This document shows positions 22,662 through 38,921 of a stretch of DNA of 64,000 nt, one piece after another; the first letter of the stretch is position 1, and every line of letters starts with the position of its first letter. A model generated the notes under the pieces. It was not told the DNA's origin. It did not search any database and saw only the letters and a list, made by a program, of their open reading frames with translations. This DNA comes from Clavelina lepadiformis. Lineage: Eukaryota; Chordata; Ascidiacea; Aplousobranchia; Clavelinidae. A program made the position numbers and the translations under genes. The stretch covers positions 13,704,501-13,768,500 of the forward strand of contig NC_135247.1 of NCBI RefSeq assembly GCF_947623445.1, written 5' to 3'.

Positions 22662-25600
22662 TTAAAAAAACTTTTCAAAATATATTTTTAATATACTGTT
22701 AAGATGTATCAAATTTTGTTGATTTATTTTAGAATTTTCTTGTTTAAAACGCATTTTTTGATATTTTTGTTTTTCACGGCTTCCTACCTTGATCTTTTTG
22801 AGCCACTTCTTTTTCCATTTTGTTGCAACACTAGTTTGGTCAAGAAGTAGACGTTCATTCTCTGATTGGATCGGACCCATTATCAGATAGTTTCTGCAAC
22901 GACAATTAGTTATCGCCATACAACATACAGATGTATAACTGTTTTTAATTCATCATAACTTCAAGCAAATATACTGTTAACAGTCCTCAATATTCATTGA
23001 AAAACTTGATTTTTATACACTATATCATTTATAGTCGACATATATGTCTGTAAATATCTGTATGTATTAAAACACTTGAAATAGGTACGTCATGGTATAG
23101 AAAGTTTGTACCAAACAATAGTCTTGTAAAAAAATCCGGCAAGCATTAGCGTATGGCAAAAATTTTTCAAATTTGCGTCCGAATGTCAGGTATTTACTTG
23201 ACTCAACTTCTCTTTCGAAACAGATTGCGAAATGTCTGCGAAAAACGTTTCCAAAGACGTCATCAATCATGTGCGGCGCTGGAGTGTACCAAGAGCGCCG
23301 TTCGAGTACCAGTTCAAGCGGTGGTGTTGCAATTGCGTTCCAGTAAAGCTATACTTTTTAGCAGAAAGTCAATTCGTTGTTGAAAAAGACGAGCTTGTCG
23401 AACGTGTTTAATTATCACCTGGTATTTCTCGAGTTTTTTACAAATAACTGTTAACTTATTTTCCTGCTGTTGCGCCAAAGGAAAGTCACCTTATTAGCAA
23501 AACTCATAACAACGTTGAGGAGGTCATTATTGTTGACCAGCGAACTGTTATTTACGGTTGAATATGTATTTGTGATTCAAATTGTTTGCGTTTTTGTCTC
23601 TGCTGCGTTTCAGTCAAAAAACATCTTTTGCAATTTCCGGTGCACTTTGGTTCTTGTGGAAACTCACTTTTCCAATTCAATAAACCACACACTTAAGATT
23701 TTAGACTTAAGATCATTTTCGGCAAGGGATTTTGTGAAATTACGAATACACTTGCGAGATTAAAATTAGACTGCAGCAGGGTAATGTAAACTTTGGTATT
23801 CTTATAGTTCGTCCAAAACGTGTTGCGTTATTTTTTGCAACCCGGCTATAACTGGCATTTCTATTGTTGTAAACTACCTTTACACTTGTACTTAGTAGAA
23901 CGTAACTGATTTAGCATATCATGTTTCATAAGTGGTCATGAAAAGTTAAGTGCCTGTGGTGTTTCCGTCACATAAATAAACATTCTAAATTGATCAGTGC
24001 AATATATCTTTTATCGTGAATGACTTTCGTACCACTGCCAAGAATAGCAGCACGTTTTTTGACTTTCGCAATTGCGAGTATAGCTTCAAGCGCTGGGCTA
24101 TATTTTCCTCGTATAAATAAACCATTGATCGTATTTACTTGTTTCGCAATACCGAGTTTGGATTACACGTGGAACATAAGCGATGGACAAATACCTTTAG
24201 CGTTACCAACTTTTGCCGAGTTGTCGAGTCACCATCCTATTATACGGTCCCTTGAACAATAAATTTCCGCGGCCCGCTGGGCAGACCGGATCAATTTAAA
24301 CTGCAGGGTGCTGTCAGTACCGGGGAAGGTCAAATGTGCTCTACTTATTGTCTCACTTTTGTCGTCGCAGTTTTGGGCAGGCGCAAGAATTAGAAAAGTG
24401 CAAGTTTGTGTCGCCCAGAAGTATTTCAAAAGCATTTTGCTTCAAAACGCTCTTGATGCTGACGCGGGCCACCGATCCGTCTGATCCGTCTTCGATGGAA
24501 AGCACGCGAGCTTGAATGACTAAAAAACGTTTAATGCTCATTGATTATATTTTTGATTGCTCCGATTTTTAGTAAAAGAATGAAATACATGACATGTAAA
24601 TGTGGTAGTGCATTTATAGTTTTACATATACCTACATCAGTATGTATACTTATATTTTGTTGTTGCAAAATTTATGTCAGCTTTTACTTAACAACAAGTA
24701 CGACCTAACTCTATTACCATAATCAAAATTGCTCTTTACGTATTGCTTCTTAGATGGCTTCTTTGACCGTGAACAGCGACAATTTTCTGAAATGGTTAAG
24801 TAAACGTTTTGTTAGAATAGAACGTTTTCCACAAAAGCATTAGAATTTTGCTTTCTTAGCAATACGAAAAAATCACGACAGCAGTTCTTCATGCGCCCTA
24901 TGCCACATCCGTTGTTGACAAATTTGAGGAAACATACCACATTGTACGAAACAACATCAATCTGTTTAAATATTGACGAAACTTTTGTGGAATAGTGATC
25001 GTCCAGGTCGGGAATAAGTACGTCTCGGCGGTGACCCAGTAGGCAGTATAGCTACAAGCTAGCCGCCAAATATCAAAAGAAAATGCTTCTTTGTTCCTTT
25101 ATTTAAAGATTTACTTATCAATTAAACATTAAACCTTAAAACATAGAACTGTGTTAGTGCTATAATAAATAATGAACGAAGCTTTTCTAATGGAATCCAT
25201 GTTGGTTGACGACTGGTGATTTGAACTGATTTAACATTCAATAAAATGATTAATAGGAGTTATAACTTATAAGCATTTGTAACTTTCACTTATCATCATT
25301 AATCTTATGACCCGAATCTTGAGCTGTAGCAGTGATTTTGCTCTTCGATGTCCAATCAACCGTGAACATAAGTGATAGTTTGGTATTATAGCCAGAAACA
25401 TGTTGGGTTTGAAGGAATCAACTCATATAGTTTCAAAGCGGAGTGATTTAAAAATATTGTTAAAAACTGTCATCATAATTGCCGTAGAAAAGGGCAGCTA
25501 ATTAAAGAAAGGTCTTGAAAAGAAGATAATCAAATTTCCTTTCTTCCTATTTCCTTGGCAACACCATTAGTCTTGTTAAGTGCTGGTTAATGCTTATATC

Positions 25601-26715
25601 GTTTTTTTTTCATGATTGTATATTTCCATACACTTTACTGAGCACCCACTTTCAACATCTCAAAATGTGACTAATTTCATGTTTACAAAGAAATTTTCTG
25701 GAAAGATTGTTCATAGACTACTACATCAAATTTGACAGGGTATTATAAAATAGGCCTACAGCGACCATTTTGTTATTCATTGCCCCTGAGTAAACGTATT
25801 TTGCAACTGATTGTCAACTACAAATTCCTGCAAAGATTTTGACTGCAGCCCGTCACATTACACGCATTAGAGAAAAGGCTGATGTAGACAAGCGTTTTTG
25901 TAATGTATAGCAAATTCTTTATTCAGGATTTTTCAGAAAATGCACAACTGTTTCGGATGCTGTATACGTATAGACACCAATTAAAAAACCTTTTAACTTC
26001 ATGCTTTTCAGTTAAGCATAGGTTGTATAGTTGTCTTAATGGTGTTGGATATAAACTTAAAATCGTAATTTCGCTGTTGTTCACTTACTCGGTTTAGGTT
26101 GCATTCGCACAAAGGCTTCAGGTGTTACACACATTCCTTTATGGTATTCTGGAAGAGAGTGACATGGCAAATCACTGGGCCAGGTTACGTTATACCTTCT
26201 CATTTCATCACCACAGTGCAAGCGTGCTTCTTGACAAACGCTTTTGCATGGTCGAACCTTTACAGAAAGCGTATTTTTCAGGAACTCGTGTAAACATCAT
26301 TTTTATTTACTGATAAATAGCATACGAGTCCACACTAAACCTACAATTCACGACAGACACCCATTCTAATAGGTAACACATTTAAATGACAACTCACCGT
26401 TTCAGGGTAGCTGTCTCTGTAGAAACACATTGGTACCAACATGGAACAGAGAAAAAATTTAAGCTTCCGTTTGCAAGACGTCGAAAATTGCGACCATAAT
26501 GGATCATATTGAGACAGAACCAAACCTGCGTTTTGCTGTGAAGAATGATAAAGCAGGTTTGGCATTTTTGTTCTATTCCATGGCATAGAAATGCACAGAG
26601 GAACTTGGACCTCTTCACAACTAGAGCCAAGACAAGGAGTGAACCAGTAGATCAGACAAAAGAGTAGCGGAAGAAACAAATTTCCGATTTGGGTATGTCG
26701 CCGACAATCAAGCAT
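22662..26715 (-). CDS. Secreted Frizzled-related protein of the sFRP3/4 (FRZB) type, 316 aa
   Basis: Minus-strand exons 26715-26398, 26257-26089, 24786-24718, 24519-24357 and 22893-22662 join in phase (0, 1, 1, 2) to 951 nt. The N-terminus is a hydrophobic signal sequence (about residues 10-30). Residues 33-149 form a Frizzled cysteine-rich domain with ten cysteines. Its sequence (CEEVQVPLC, MPWNRTKMPN, LKFFLCSMLVPMC, VRPCKSVCQEARLHC) is closest to vertebrate FRZB/sFRP3 and sFRP4. Residues about 165-260 form the netrin-like (NTR) domain: NCRCSRSKKPSKKQY, YVIQARVLSIEDG, SCACPKL, then NYLIMGPIQSENERLLL and a Lys-rich KWKKKWLKK segment. The tail is basic and Asn/Gln-rich, as in the family. There is no seven-pass membrane region, so it is not a Frizzled receptor. 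Family members bind Wnt outside the cell and modulate signalling. The second start-proximal residues and exon 5 end are supported by domain fit. The largest intron (1.46 kb) precedes the last exon. Confidence 0.92.
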
Positions 26716-29700
26716 TTTTAAACCAGTTAAAGAAATTACATGAAAAACTCTGCAACATTATACTACAGATGGACTATTATACACGAATATGACGTACGTG
26801 TAACAGTTGCTGATAAATAAATAAACACAAAAACTATTGCTTTCTGCCTCACTGCCTATTTTCTAATCACCCATATTGTATATAGTTATCATCAGATTTC
26901 GAAAGATCCTACAACTTTAACACAGTAGAAAACATCAGGGTATAACAAGGCGTCGAACTAACAGTTGTTGTTAAATTGATAAAGTACTTCGCACCTACTC
27001 AGACAATATTTGCCAACAACCGCACGTTCATGTCTGGTCGAAATAGCAGGATGTTCAATAAAATTTTTGCTCTTATTGCATGCTTGGGTAGATAAAGAAC
27101 GTAAAATGCCTAAATCACATTAAGCGAGGCGTAAATAGTTTGATGCTAACCATTGATTATACTTTAAACGGTTTGGCTGGCGAAAACTTTCCATAGTGAA
27201 ATTTACAGTATAAAGCACATTAGCGCAGGTTTTGTGAAAATGCTTCATTCATTCACACAATATGTTAGTATATGTAGGCCTACTAGTAACTATTGCAACA
27301 AATATGAAAGTGATCGCTATGGGTAATAATAAACATAAACAAAAAACGTTTTTTTTATAGAAAGGAATTGTTGATAACTCAAAGTCCTGGCAGTTTCGCT
27401 TGATTGGTAACGTTCTGAGCCGAAGGAGCACATAACCCTCTTTGCCAGGGGCGCCATTAAACATTGATAAAGTCTGCAAAGTAAATCTTGTGTATCAACG
27501 AGATAGCGGATAAACTGACAAAGTGCATATTGACACAGGCGCTTGAATGGTTATACGAAGTCCCATAAACATTCATAAGTAAACTTGTTCCGAAACGTTA
27601 TAAACCAATAATTGCGTCTCAGCACGAGCAATCCGGACGTTGCTGGACTGATAACAATACCTAGCGTTTTTTCTTAAAAATTTGCCATTTTTGCTGTGTT
27701 TTCTATAACATAATATTTTGCAAGAGTTGCCCATCAACAACGTTTTGAAAAAAGAAAATCTGCAAGATGTAACCACGCAATAAATGCTGCCAAACGTATA
27801 AGATAAGATTGATTTAGCTCCAGTGGAATTTCTAAAAACCAAGCCATCCGGTGAAGGTCGATAAATATTCAATTTTCGTCGTCTGACTATCGGTGGAAAT
27901 TGCAACATTAGCAATTTGTCAAAATAAATATCCATTACGATACTGTTAGCACGAGCTCATCGATCAAAATGCGACATTTTATTTCGAATGTAACTGCGAA
28001 ATGTTAAAATAAATACATTTCTGACGTGATATGTGATTTTTCGATTTTACGTCAATCCTATTGATTTTGTTTAACCTAACGAAAATATTGTTATGCAGGA
28101 TGTAGCAAAAAAAGAAATTCAATGCAAAATTAAAATTTTCTCTACGGAAAATAATCCCCTGAGTAGCAAAATATTTTTGGGTTTGGTAAAAACATTCTCA
28201 GCATATCTTGCAATGCTTACTGACCGCAGCGCATTTTTACACGACTTTGAATATTTTATAAGAGAAACTTCCTTAATTCTGATTACCGGTAGTTTTGTAA
28301 GGGAAAACACTTGTGACGTAAAAGTTAACAAGGCATGAAGCATTTACAAGTTTTGAACAAAACCACCGTCGCACGTTTAGTCCAACCGACCCAGCTCGTC
28401 TGGACATGTTAGGTAAAGCTCTGATTAGGTCAAACCATTTGAGGTTTATCAAAGTTTAACTTTAGTGAAGATTATTATCGACGGGTATGAAAGGCACGCC
28501 TATGTCGTTTAATCTTCGACCCTTCCTTGTTCTCCTTGATGTCCATGAAAACAAAAATTGTCGTGAGTAAACAGAAGCTTAAAGCAGCAAGTGACAAAGG
28601 TTGCCAATTACAAAAACAAAGATTACACATAAAACGCCAACTTGAAAAAATCGAAGCCTTGTAAGAATGTATTTTAAAGTTTAAGGTTTTCCAACGCTTT
28701 GTTATATATACCGTTTTGCTAGATAACTTAATCGTATTTGCTATTTGAATTTGATTTTGCAAATCTGTAATTTGCTGACAAAAGCAACATCGGAAAATAA
28801 ATTTGATTCCTTTTAATGCTTCATCTTATGTCAAATTAGACACACAGCTTGCATTTAAGGAAAAATTCAAATCAACTGTTTTCGAAACTGTAAAAACAAA
28901 TAAACGACCACGGTCATCTTGAATAGGGAAAAGAACCCATTCTGCTCTCTAGCCCCACTTGCGAACAGCATGAGCTTAAAGAACGAACGTTGTTATTGCC
29001 ACATAAATGTGAATAGTATTATTTCCATTTCCTGAAACTTTAAAGTGGCTCACAAATTATATAGCGTACGTCATGTAAAATCATTTTTTGATGCCTCAAA
29101 ATCAAAAGCGATATAAAAGCAAATGAAAGATGGCTTTGCAAACTAAGTTAAATAGCAGTTTGCCAATTTAGTATCTTTTTCAGACAGTTGGTTACCAGGA
29201 GAGCGTAAGAAAAGAACTTGCATAGTATTATTTTTTCAATACACCACTGTAACATACAGTACACAGTAGCCCTACATATAGTGTTTACGGAGTTGGCATC
29301 AGACTCGGTAGGCTAAATAGCGATTAAACTTACGGCCTGACATCAAAGATCTATATTCTATAGCCTTGAAAATGATACATCTTTGCAATGCTACCGACTA
29401 CCAGAAATGTATTTGTTAAAGTACATAGGAAACCTCACGGTAAAAAGATTCCATTTTTAAATCATTTTATAAATTCATTATCACATTTTATGAGATTATC
29501 AAAATCACATTCAAACTTGTATATAGCCTGAAATATTTGTTGCTACAACGAAAATGAGTAGACTATACAAAAGCATAATACTATAATCCATCCCAATCAT
29601 GATTTTATTGAACTGCTGCAAAATACAATACTTTAGATGAGTCTCCATTTCCCACCTCTTTGACTGAGCCAACTCAGATTTAAGGTCCACATTTCATATT

Positions 29701-29782
29701 GTATGCTGGAGGGTTGAAGGCCGAGCTGGCCAAGATGAACAAATGCAAATTACGCTCGCAAGTAGGCCTATATAATATGGAG
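26716..29782. other. Intergenic region upstream of sFRP3/4
   Basis: About 3 kb of AT-rich sequence without a gene I can support. It should include the sFRP3/4 promoter. Minus-strand open frames near 27249-27480 and 28475-28762 contain a hydrophobic stretch followed by basic residues but lack splice partners or recognisable similarity, and both lie in AT-rich surroundings where such frames arise by chance. Confidence 0.35.
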
Positions 29783-30151
29783 TGGTGTCAGCCTCTAGTT
29801 GTAAACGGGCTAAATACTCTGGGTTCCGTGGGTTTATCGAGTTCCTCGGGTTCTTTAGGTTCATTGAGTTCCTTAGGTTCTGCGGGCTAACTTGGTTCCA
29901 TTAGTTTTTTTTATGCTTCATACGATTTTTTGATTTCCTTACGTTTTTTTGAAATTAATGATAAAAAAATTGCACGCTGAACTAAAACATTTACATGAGA
30001 ACCTGGAAAACCCAGTGAACCGGAGAAACCGCAGGGAACCCAGCAAACCAAGAGAACCTAGGGAACTCAGGGAATCCAGTGAACCTTTAGGGAACCCAGA
30101 GCATTTAGATTTTAGAGGAACCGAGTTTTAAACGGCTAGCGGCGTCAGACG
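29783..30151. mobile_element. Fold-back element built from short GGTTC/GAACC repeats
   Basis: The left arm (about 29785-29898) is a run of degenerate 8-10-bp repeats around GGGTTCC/GAGTTCCT/AGGTTCT. The right arm (about 29998-30122) is the same run inverted (GAACC, GGGAACCCAG). The arms are bounded by matching ends: left GTCAGCCTCTAGTTGTAAACG, right the inverse with CGTTTAAAACTCGG-type spacing. The centre (about 29900-29995) is AT-rich. Inverted repeats that are themselves tandem short repeats are typical of Foldback-type elements. The open frames across it are by-products of the repeats. Confidence 0.7.
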
Positions 30152-30171
30152 AGGATGAATTAAGTTATTAA

Positions 30172-30610
30172 CTATACGGGAGAATTGGAGAAAAATGACT
30201 TAAAACTTGAGACAACTGCGGTCTTAGAAAGCTTTCGTTTCATGACCACCAAACGTTGGAGATTATGCATGACTGCGCTTGATTTTCTATTTCGGATGTC
30301 CAAGTCAACGTTTTGCCTTACATCACTGAAGAATTGCACTCCCAGATAACTGAACTTCTCCACCTGCTTCTGGCTTCAGTGTTTCTCCGCACATTTCCAG
30401 CAGACATGGAGTAAGGGTTCTTGAGAGGCAGAGTATCTCTTTCCTTATCATTATTTCTATTCCGGAGTCATTGCAAACAGTTGCAAATTGTAATAGACTA
30501 CAATCGAGTGCATGTTGAAGATCGGAAGAAGCCTGGTCATCCGCAAACATCTGCAGACTGCATGAGTAAGGTCTTTGCTCAGCCATGGGCGCAATCAGTT
30601 GCCAATACAT
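30172..30610 (-). pseudogene. Non-LTR (LINE) reverse transcriptase fragment, frameshifted
   Basis: Minus-strand translation shows the reverse transcriptase catalytic motif FADD (codons near 30547-30536). This is followed, in a shifted frame, by the conserved downstream block VEKFSYLGVQFFSD, SSAVMHNLQRLVV and KRKLSKTAVVSSF. The block is the familiar sequence after the thumb of many animal LINE reverse transcriptases. The change of frame near 30325-30365 and the absence of the rest of the element show it is dead. It is squeezed between two fold-back elements. The clade was not determined. Confidence 0.8.
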
Positions 30611-30632
30611 TTTGCTAAAAAGGGTTCCATAG

Positions 30633-31386
30633 TGATTGCACCCGACGTAATTGCACTCACACGTTATTGCAATCATACGGAATTGCAATCATACGGAATT
30701 GCAATTATACGGAAATGCACCCACACGGAATTGCAATCACGTGCAATTGCACATGTTCGGGCTTTGGGACTACAAGAAACAGGTACTGTAATACATAAGG
30801 AAATACGTTACGTACGTACCATGGATAACAATTAAATGATTTAGAAAAACATAGGCTATTTAGTAGGTGGTGGGTGGGTTACACGCACAGATGTAAACAC
30901 TATATCTTTTATAAATCGTGTTTATAACTTATTATATCTAAGGTTGCACGGCATCAAAAATCGTTCTATGCGGCGTTTCAAAGTTGTACACTATAAATTG
31001 CCTGCTATTCTACTGTACGAATAAATGTTAGAATTCATTTAATAATTTGCGCTTCACACTTTTTGGACATGCAATGGGGTAATCAAACGTAGAAACTAAG
31101 CAAATTCTATTATAGTTAGATCGTTCGGTGTTCGTTTTTCTCAATTATTTTGACAAGTGAGAAAGCAAATGTTGCCTCTGTTCCCGGACAAAAAACACCT
31201 AGGTACGCCTCTGATTCCGTGTGATTGCAATTTCATTTGGGTGTTATTTCATAGGATATTGGTTTAATCCCATGTGGCTGCAATTCCGTTTGGGTGCAAT
31301 TCCGTGTAGGTGCAATTTCGTGTAGGTGCGATTTCGTGTGGGTGCAATCTCGTGGGTGCATTTCCGTGTGGGTGCAATGCCGTGGC
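30633..31386. mobile_element. Fold-back element with inverted minisatellite arms
   Basis: The left arm (about 30633-30762) is a tandem series of about 15-17-bp units of the type ACGGAATTGCAATCAT. The right arm (about 31212-31386) is the same series inverted, with units such as TGGGTGCAATTCCGTG. The centre of about 450 bp is AT-rich and non-coding. The arrangement matches Foldback-type elements whose terminal inverted repeats consist of subrepeats. No transposase or clear target duplication was found. The left arm overlaps the edge of the LINE fragment, suggesting nested insertion. Confidence 0.7.
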
Positions 31387-32290
31387 CACCGTTAAAAAGT
31401 TTTTGTCATGGAATTGTTATAACTATCTTAATTTTGCAGACATGATAATCTGAATAATTTCGACAAACGTTTACGTCTTATGATTTCCTTGTAATAAGGT
31501 TATAACTTAATAAAGATACCGGACGGCAGATACCAAGCAAATAAAGCTCATTAAAGGACTGTCATAGTTTTGTACATGAGTTATAGCCTATTGATTTTAA
31601 ATTACGAAAATTAACTTAAATAATTACATGCTCACTGAAAAAAACTTTTAATTTTGTTAATAAATCATAATACAATTTTGAACATTTTATATTTACAACT
31701 AAGCCAGTTAAAAATAATTACCACACAACAAGTTATACCCATGGCAATAGGTGCAATTACGCTTGTGTGCAATATCGAGGTTGCTCTGAAAAGTTTTTTG
31801 TGTTATGAAAATAAGTTTATTCTTTTGAAGTGTGAGTCGGCGAATAACTTTTCAATTGGTATAACATCAGTAACAAGCGAGAAGTACAACCGTTACAAAT
31901 ATACACAAAGTTTGACAACAAAAAGATTTGCGTTCAAAATGAATACCGGTAATAATTTTTTTCTTTTATTGAACCTTTGAAAGTCAAAATATGTTACCCA
32001 ACAAATCAAAAATAATTTTCCGTCTAAACCTGTGTTTTCTCTCCATTATTTATAAAATACACCTGCTGGTAATAAAGGAGACAATAGCCTACGTTTTTCT
32101 AAAAAAAAATTTTAGAATTTTTTTTTACATTTATCTGTTGACTTTAATTTTTTGATAAATTTTGTTTCAATTTATTTGAAATTTGGTTTATTTTAGGAGC
32201 TTTGTATTTTCTTAACTTGAAAAAGTCATTTCTAAATATTTTTATTGGAAGCTTGTACAACCACACGGTCAATCAGCCAACGCACGTTAT
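31387..32290. other. Spacer upstream of RPL11
   Basis: AT-rich sequence with no gene recognised. Homopolymer A and T runs lie near 32100-32130. It should contain the RPL11 promoter; no clear TATA box is assigned. Confidence 0.4.
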
Positions 32291-32303
32291 CTTTCTTTTC
32301 TAC
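32291..32303 (+). promoter_or_regulatory. Candidate 5'-TOP tract of RPL11
   Basis: A pyrimidine tract CTTTCTTTTCTAC lies 11-23 bases upstream of the RPL11 ATG. Ribosomal protein mRNAs commonly start within such a tract, which makes their translation growth-dependent. Position and composition fit, but the transcription start is not known. Confidence 0.4.
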
Positions 32304-32313
32304 AACTGCCAAC

Positions 32314-36605
<4,292 letters not shown>

Positions 36606-36618
36606 AGCGATCCTAGAC

Positions 36619-36624
36619 AATAAA
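36619..36624 (+). other. Polyadenylation signal of RPL11
   Basis: AATAAA 14 bp after the stop codon, giving a very short 3' UTR as is usual for ribosomal protein genes. Confidence 0.75.
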
Positions 36625-38050
36625 ATATGTAAGAAAACGACTGTTGTTCTGTATTAAGCAGTACAGAGTTTTGAGATATTCTCATATCAGGGCTCATCTG
36701 TTAAAACTACTGGTGATCGTTTCATGTTGTAAGTTAAGTAATAAGGTTTTCTGTTCAGCAAAGGTAACTTATCTTTAAAGCGCGTGGTCGGATTTCAATT
36801 TTGAGAGCTTATTAGCCGACTTTCTTGTAGTTGCTCCTGTGCGTTTTAAGAAGATAAAATATGCTCTGCCGACGATCGAAGTATCGATCTAGTTAAAAAT
36901 TATACAACAAAGCTTCAAACATTTAATAGCATTTTGCACAAACAATAGAGTAAGTACAATCACCAGTGACGGCCGTTCAGTTCAGCAGGTAGAGAGTATC
37001 AAAAGTTGTAATCACCATTGCTGAGTGTAGTTAAGGGACTAGAAATAAAAAAATACCGATATTAGTTAGTCGTTCAGTTTTGAACGTTAACCTATATGAA
37101 CTGTAATAGCCTTTAATGAAATAACTGTGGGTCACTATCAGTTTCAACCAATTAAAATTTAAACGGCAATCCCATTCAATGTATTTAAGCTATGTCGCTC
37201 GTCAACGAAAATTTGTTGTTCTGCAGAAGAAAGCCTTGGTTTAGCTTACGGAGCTTTCATGCGTGTGCTTTTTCGCGTTCATATAACAGGTCTACACTTC
37301 ATGGTGTCTTCGTTAAAATTTTTCACTGTATATGTTGTCCAGCATAGCCTTCGAACTAAAGCAAGTGTCTTTATTACCAAGTGTGATATTCCCGGAGAGG
37401 TTTTAAACACATTTCGATTGTCGATTCTAACATTAGAGTTGCACCGGCTGCATCTTGATACTCGCGCAAATAATCAAGTCCAAAAATTCATCAGCAATAC
37501 TTGTCAATTATTATAGTTACTGGGCAAGACATCCATGACCATAGCTCAATATAAACCACCACATTGTAACGTATTGTTCGCTCTCATCTCGACACTACAC
37601 CATCCGATGAGTTACGCAAACAGAGCTGAAAAATATTTTTTCACCACTTTAACATCGCGTAATCCGGCTCTACCCGTCATTTAATTAATACGGTAGGACA
37701 TAGGCTAGTTCAAGGCCGTTGCCAGGGTTTAATTTTTCGGAGGCAATTGTGTTAATTAATCCCCGATTGGGCATGTTGTTAAATGCAGTTTAACACTTGA
37801 AGAATGCTTTGTGCCAGAATTCCCGAAAGTTTCGGAGGCAAGTGCCGCAATGTAGCTACGGCCTGGCAGTTGTGAATCCTTTGGTCCACATTTCAAATGT
37901 TTTTTGAATTACGTTCAAGCTGAAACGATTTAAATCCACGCAACTATAGATGTGTGAAATAAAATTTCCACCTACCAATGGAGTTTAGGTGCGAATGTAG
38001 AAAAGGATAAAATACGTTAATCAAAAATAAGGTAGCAAGCGTACAAACTA
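36625..38050. other. Spacer without recognised gene
   Basis: About 1.4 kb between RPL11 and the small minus-strand gene. Open frames on the plus strand near 37259-37516 show no domain, no splice partners and no similarity I recognise. It would include the 3' end of the minus-strand gene. Confidence 0.4.
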
Positions 38051-38921
38051 TTAGCCTACACTGTATCTGTTGGGTAGTTTTGCTGAATAACTCCTTAGGT
38101 GGTCAGTCCTGACTTTTTCACGCATTTCGTCGTCGGTAATCTGTCGTCGTGACGGTGGCAATGAAGCGCGGTCCAAATGGCTTCCAATAGACTCAAAAGA
38201 GGGTGCTAAGAGAAAATAGAAATTAGCATGATCACGTTCAATATAGCGTACTTTTCACGATGGTTCGACAAAGCTATTTTGAAACACGGCAAATCGCCTC
38301 CCGAAGAGGTTACACGACCGGCGAAGTGCCCTTGAGTTGTTTTTGCCTATTCAAACTAGGCGGTTAATATGCCAAACAATGGATTCAAATCGTGTTGCGG
38401 AGATATTTATTACGCTTGGCAGACTCGTAACATGGATTGTGCTTCCAGGGCGTTCGCAGCTGGGGTTCTTTTTCGTTTTGACAAACTTCGAAATTAGTTC
38501 CTTACATAAAAAGGCGAGCGTTTCTAATACAGTACAAAAATTACACTGAATTATTGTATCAGTTAAACTTGTCAAAACAAAGTAACTTGGACAATTTTTT
38601 CATTACTTTCATACCATGTTTTTCTTTAATGTCTCTTAACTTTTTAAAACCGTTTTAGAATTAGTTCAAATGAACTGAATGTGCATTCACGCACCACCCG
38701 CATTTATATAAATCTGTTAAATACCGTCAAGTACTTTGCTGTTGTAATGCTTTTGGGTATAGACTACATGCAAAAACTTTAAGTAAACCATAATGTACTG
38801 AAAGTTTACCTGGTGATGTAGTAGCGCTCATCATCAACTTCGTCTTCCATCTGTCCTGAACATCAAATGCTCGATCAAGAACAGTTTGTTTTCTTCTTGC
38901 TTCCCAATGCATTTCTGCCAT
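38051..38921 (-). CDS. Two-exon hypothetical protein, 88 aa
   Basis: Minus-strand exons 38921-38810 and 38205-38051. Exon 1 ends in phase 1 at CCAG|GTAAAC and exon 2 begins after TTCTCTTAG, restoring the frame. The total is 267 nt including TAA. Exon 1 encodes a charged helix-like N-terminus (MAEMHWEARRKQTVLDRAF, then DVQDRWKTKLMMSATTSP). Exon 2 encodes FESIGSHLDRASLPPSRRQ, ITDDEMREKVRTDHLRSYSA and a basic end. There is no signal peptide, membrane segment or recognised domain. The protein is small, highly charged and hydrophilic. Its exon composition is more GC-rich than the surrounding intron and spacer. The matched splice phases and protein-like composition support a real gene. Function unknown; further upstream non-coding exons are possible. 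Confidence 0.65.

Noticed and set aside
24020..24262. 80-codon plus-strand frame in the sFRP3/4 last intron
   Set aside because: No domain, no splice partners, and it lies opposite a minus-strand gene; kept only as a possible regulatory block.
26341..26397. Extension of the sFRP first exon to the in-frame stop near 26341
   Set aside because: A consensus donor (ACG|GTGAGT) at 26398/26397 leads in phase to the exon that completes the ten-cysteine domain.
27249..27480. Minus-strand frame after a TTTGCAG acceptor-like site, with a hydrophobic stretch
   Set aside because: No matching donor or upstream exon; hydrophobic part is translated from an A/T-rich run.
28475..28762. 95-codon minus-strand frame with one hydrophobic segment and a basic tail
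   Set aside because: No splice or start support and AT-rich composition; could be chance.
29699..30131. Ser/Gly-rich and Arg/Pro/Glu-rich frames resembling low-complexity proteins
   Set aside because: They are translations of the GGTTC and GAACC repeat arms of the fold-back element.
30421..30835. Plus-strand frames over the LINE fragment and minisatellite
   Set aside because: Antisense of the reverse transcriptase relic and reading of tandem repeats.
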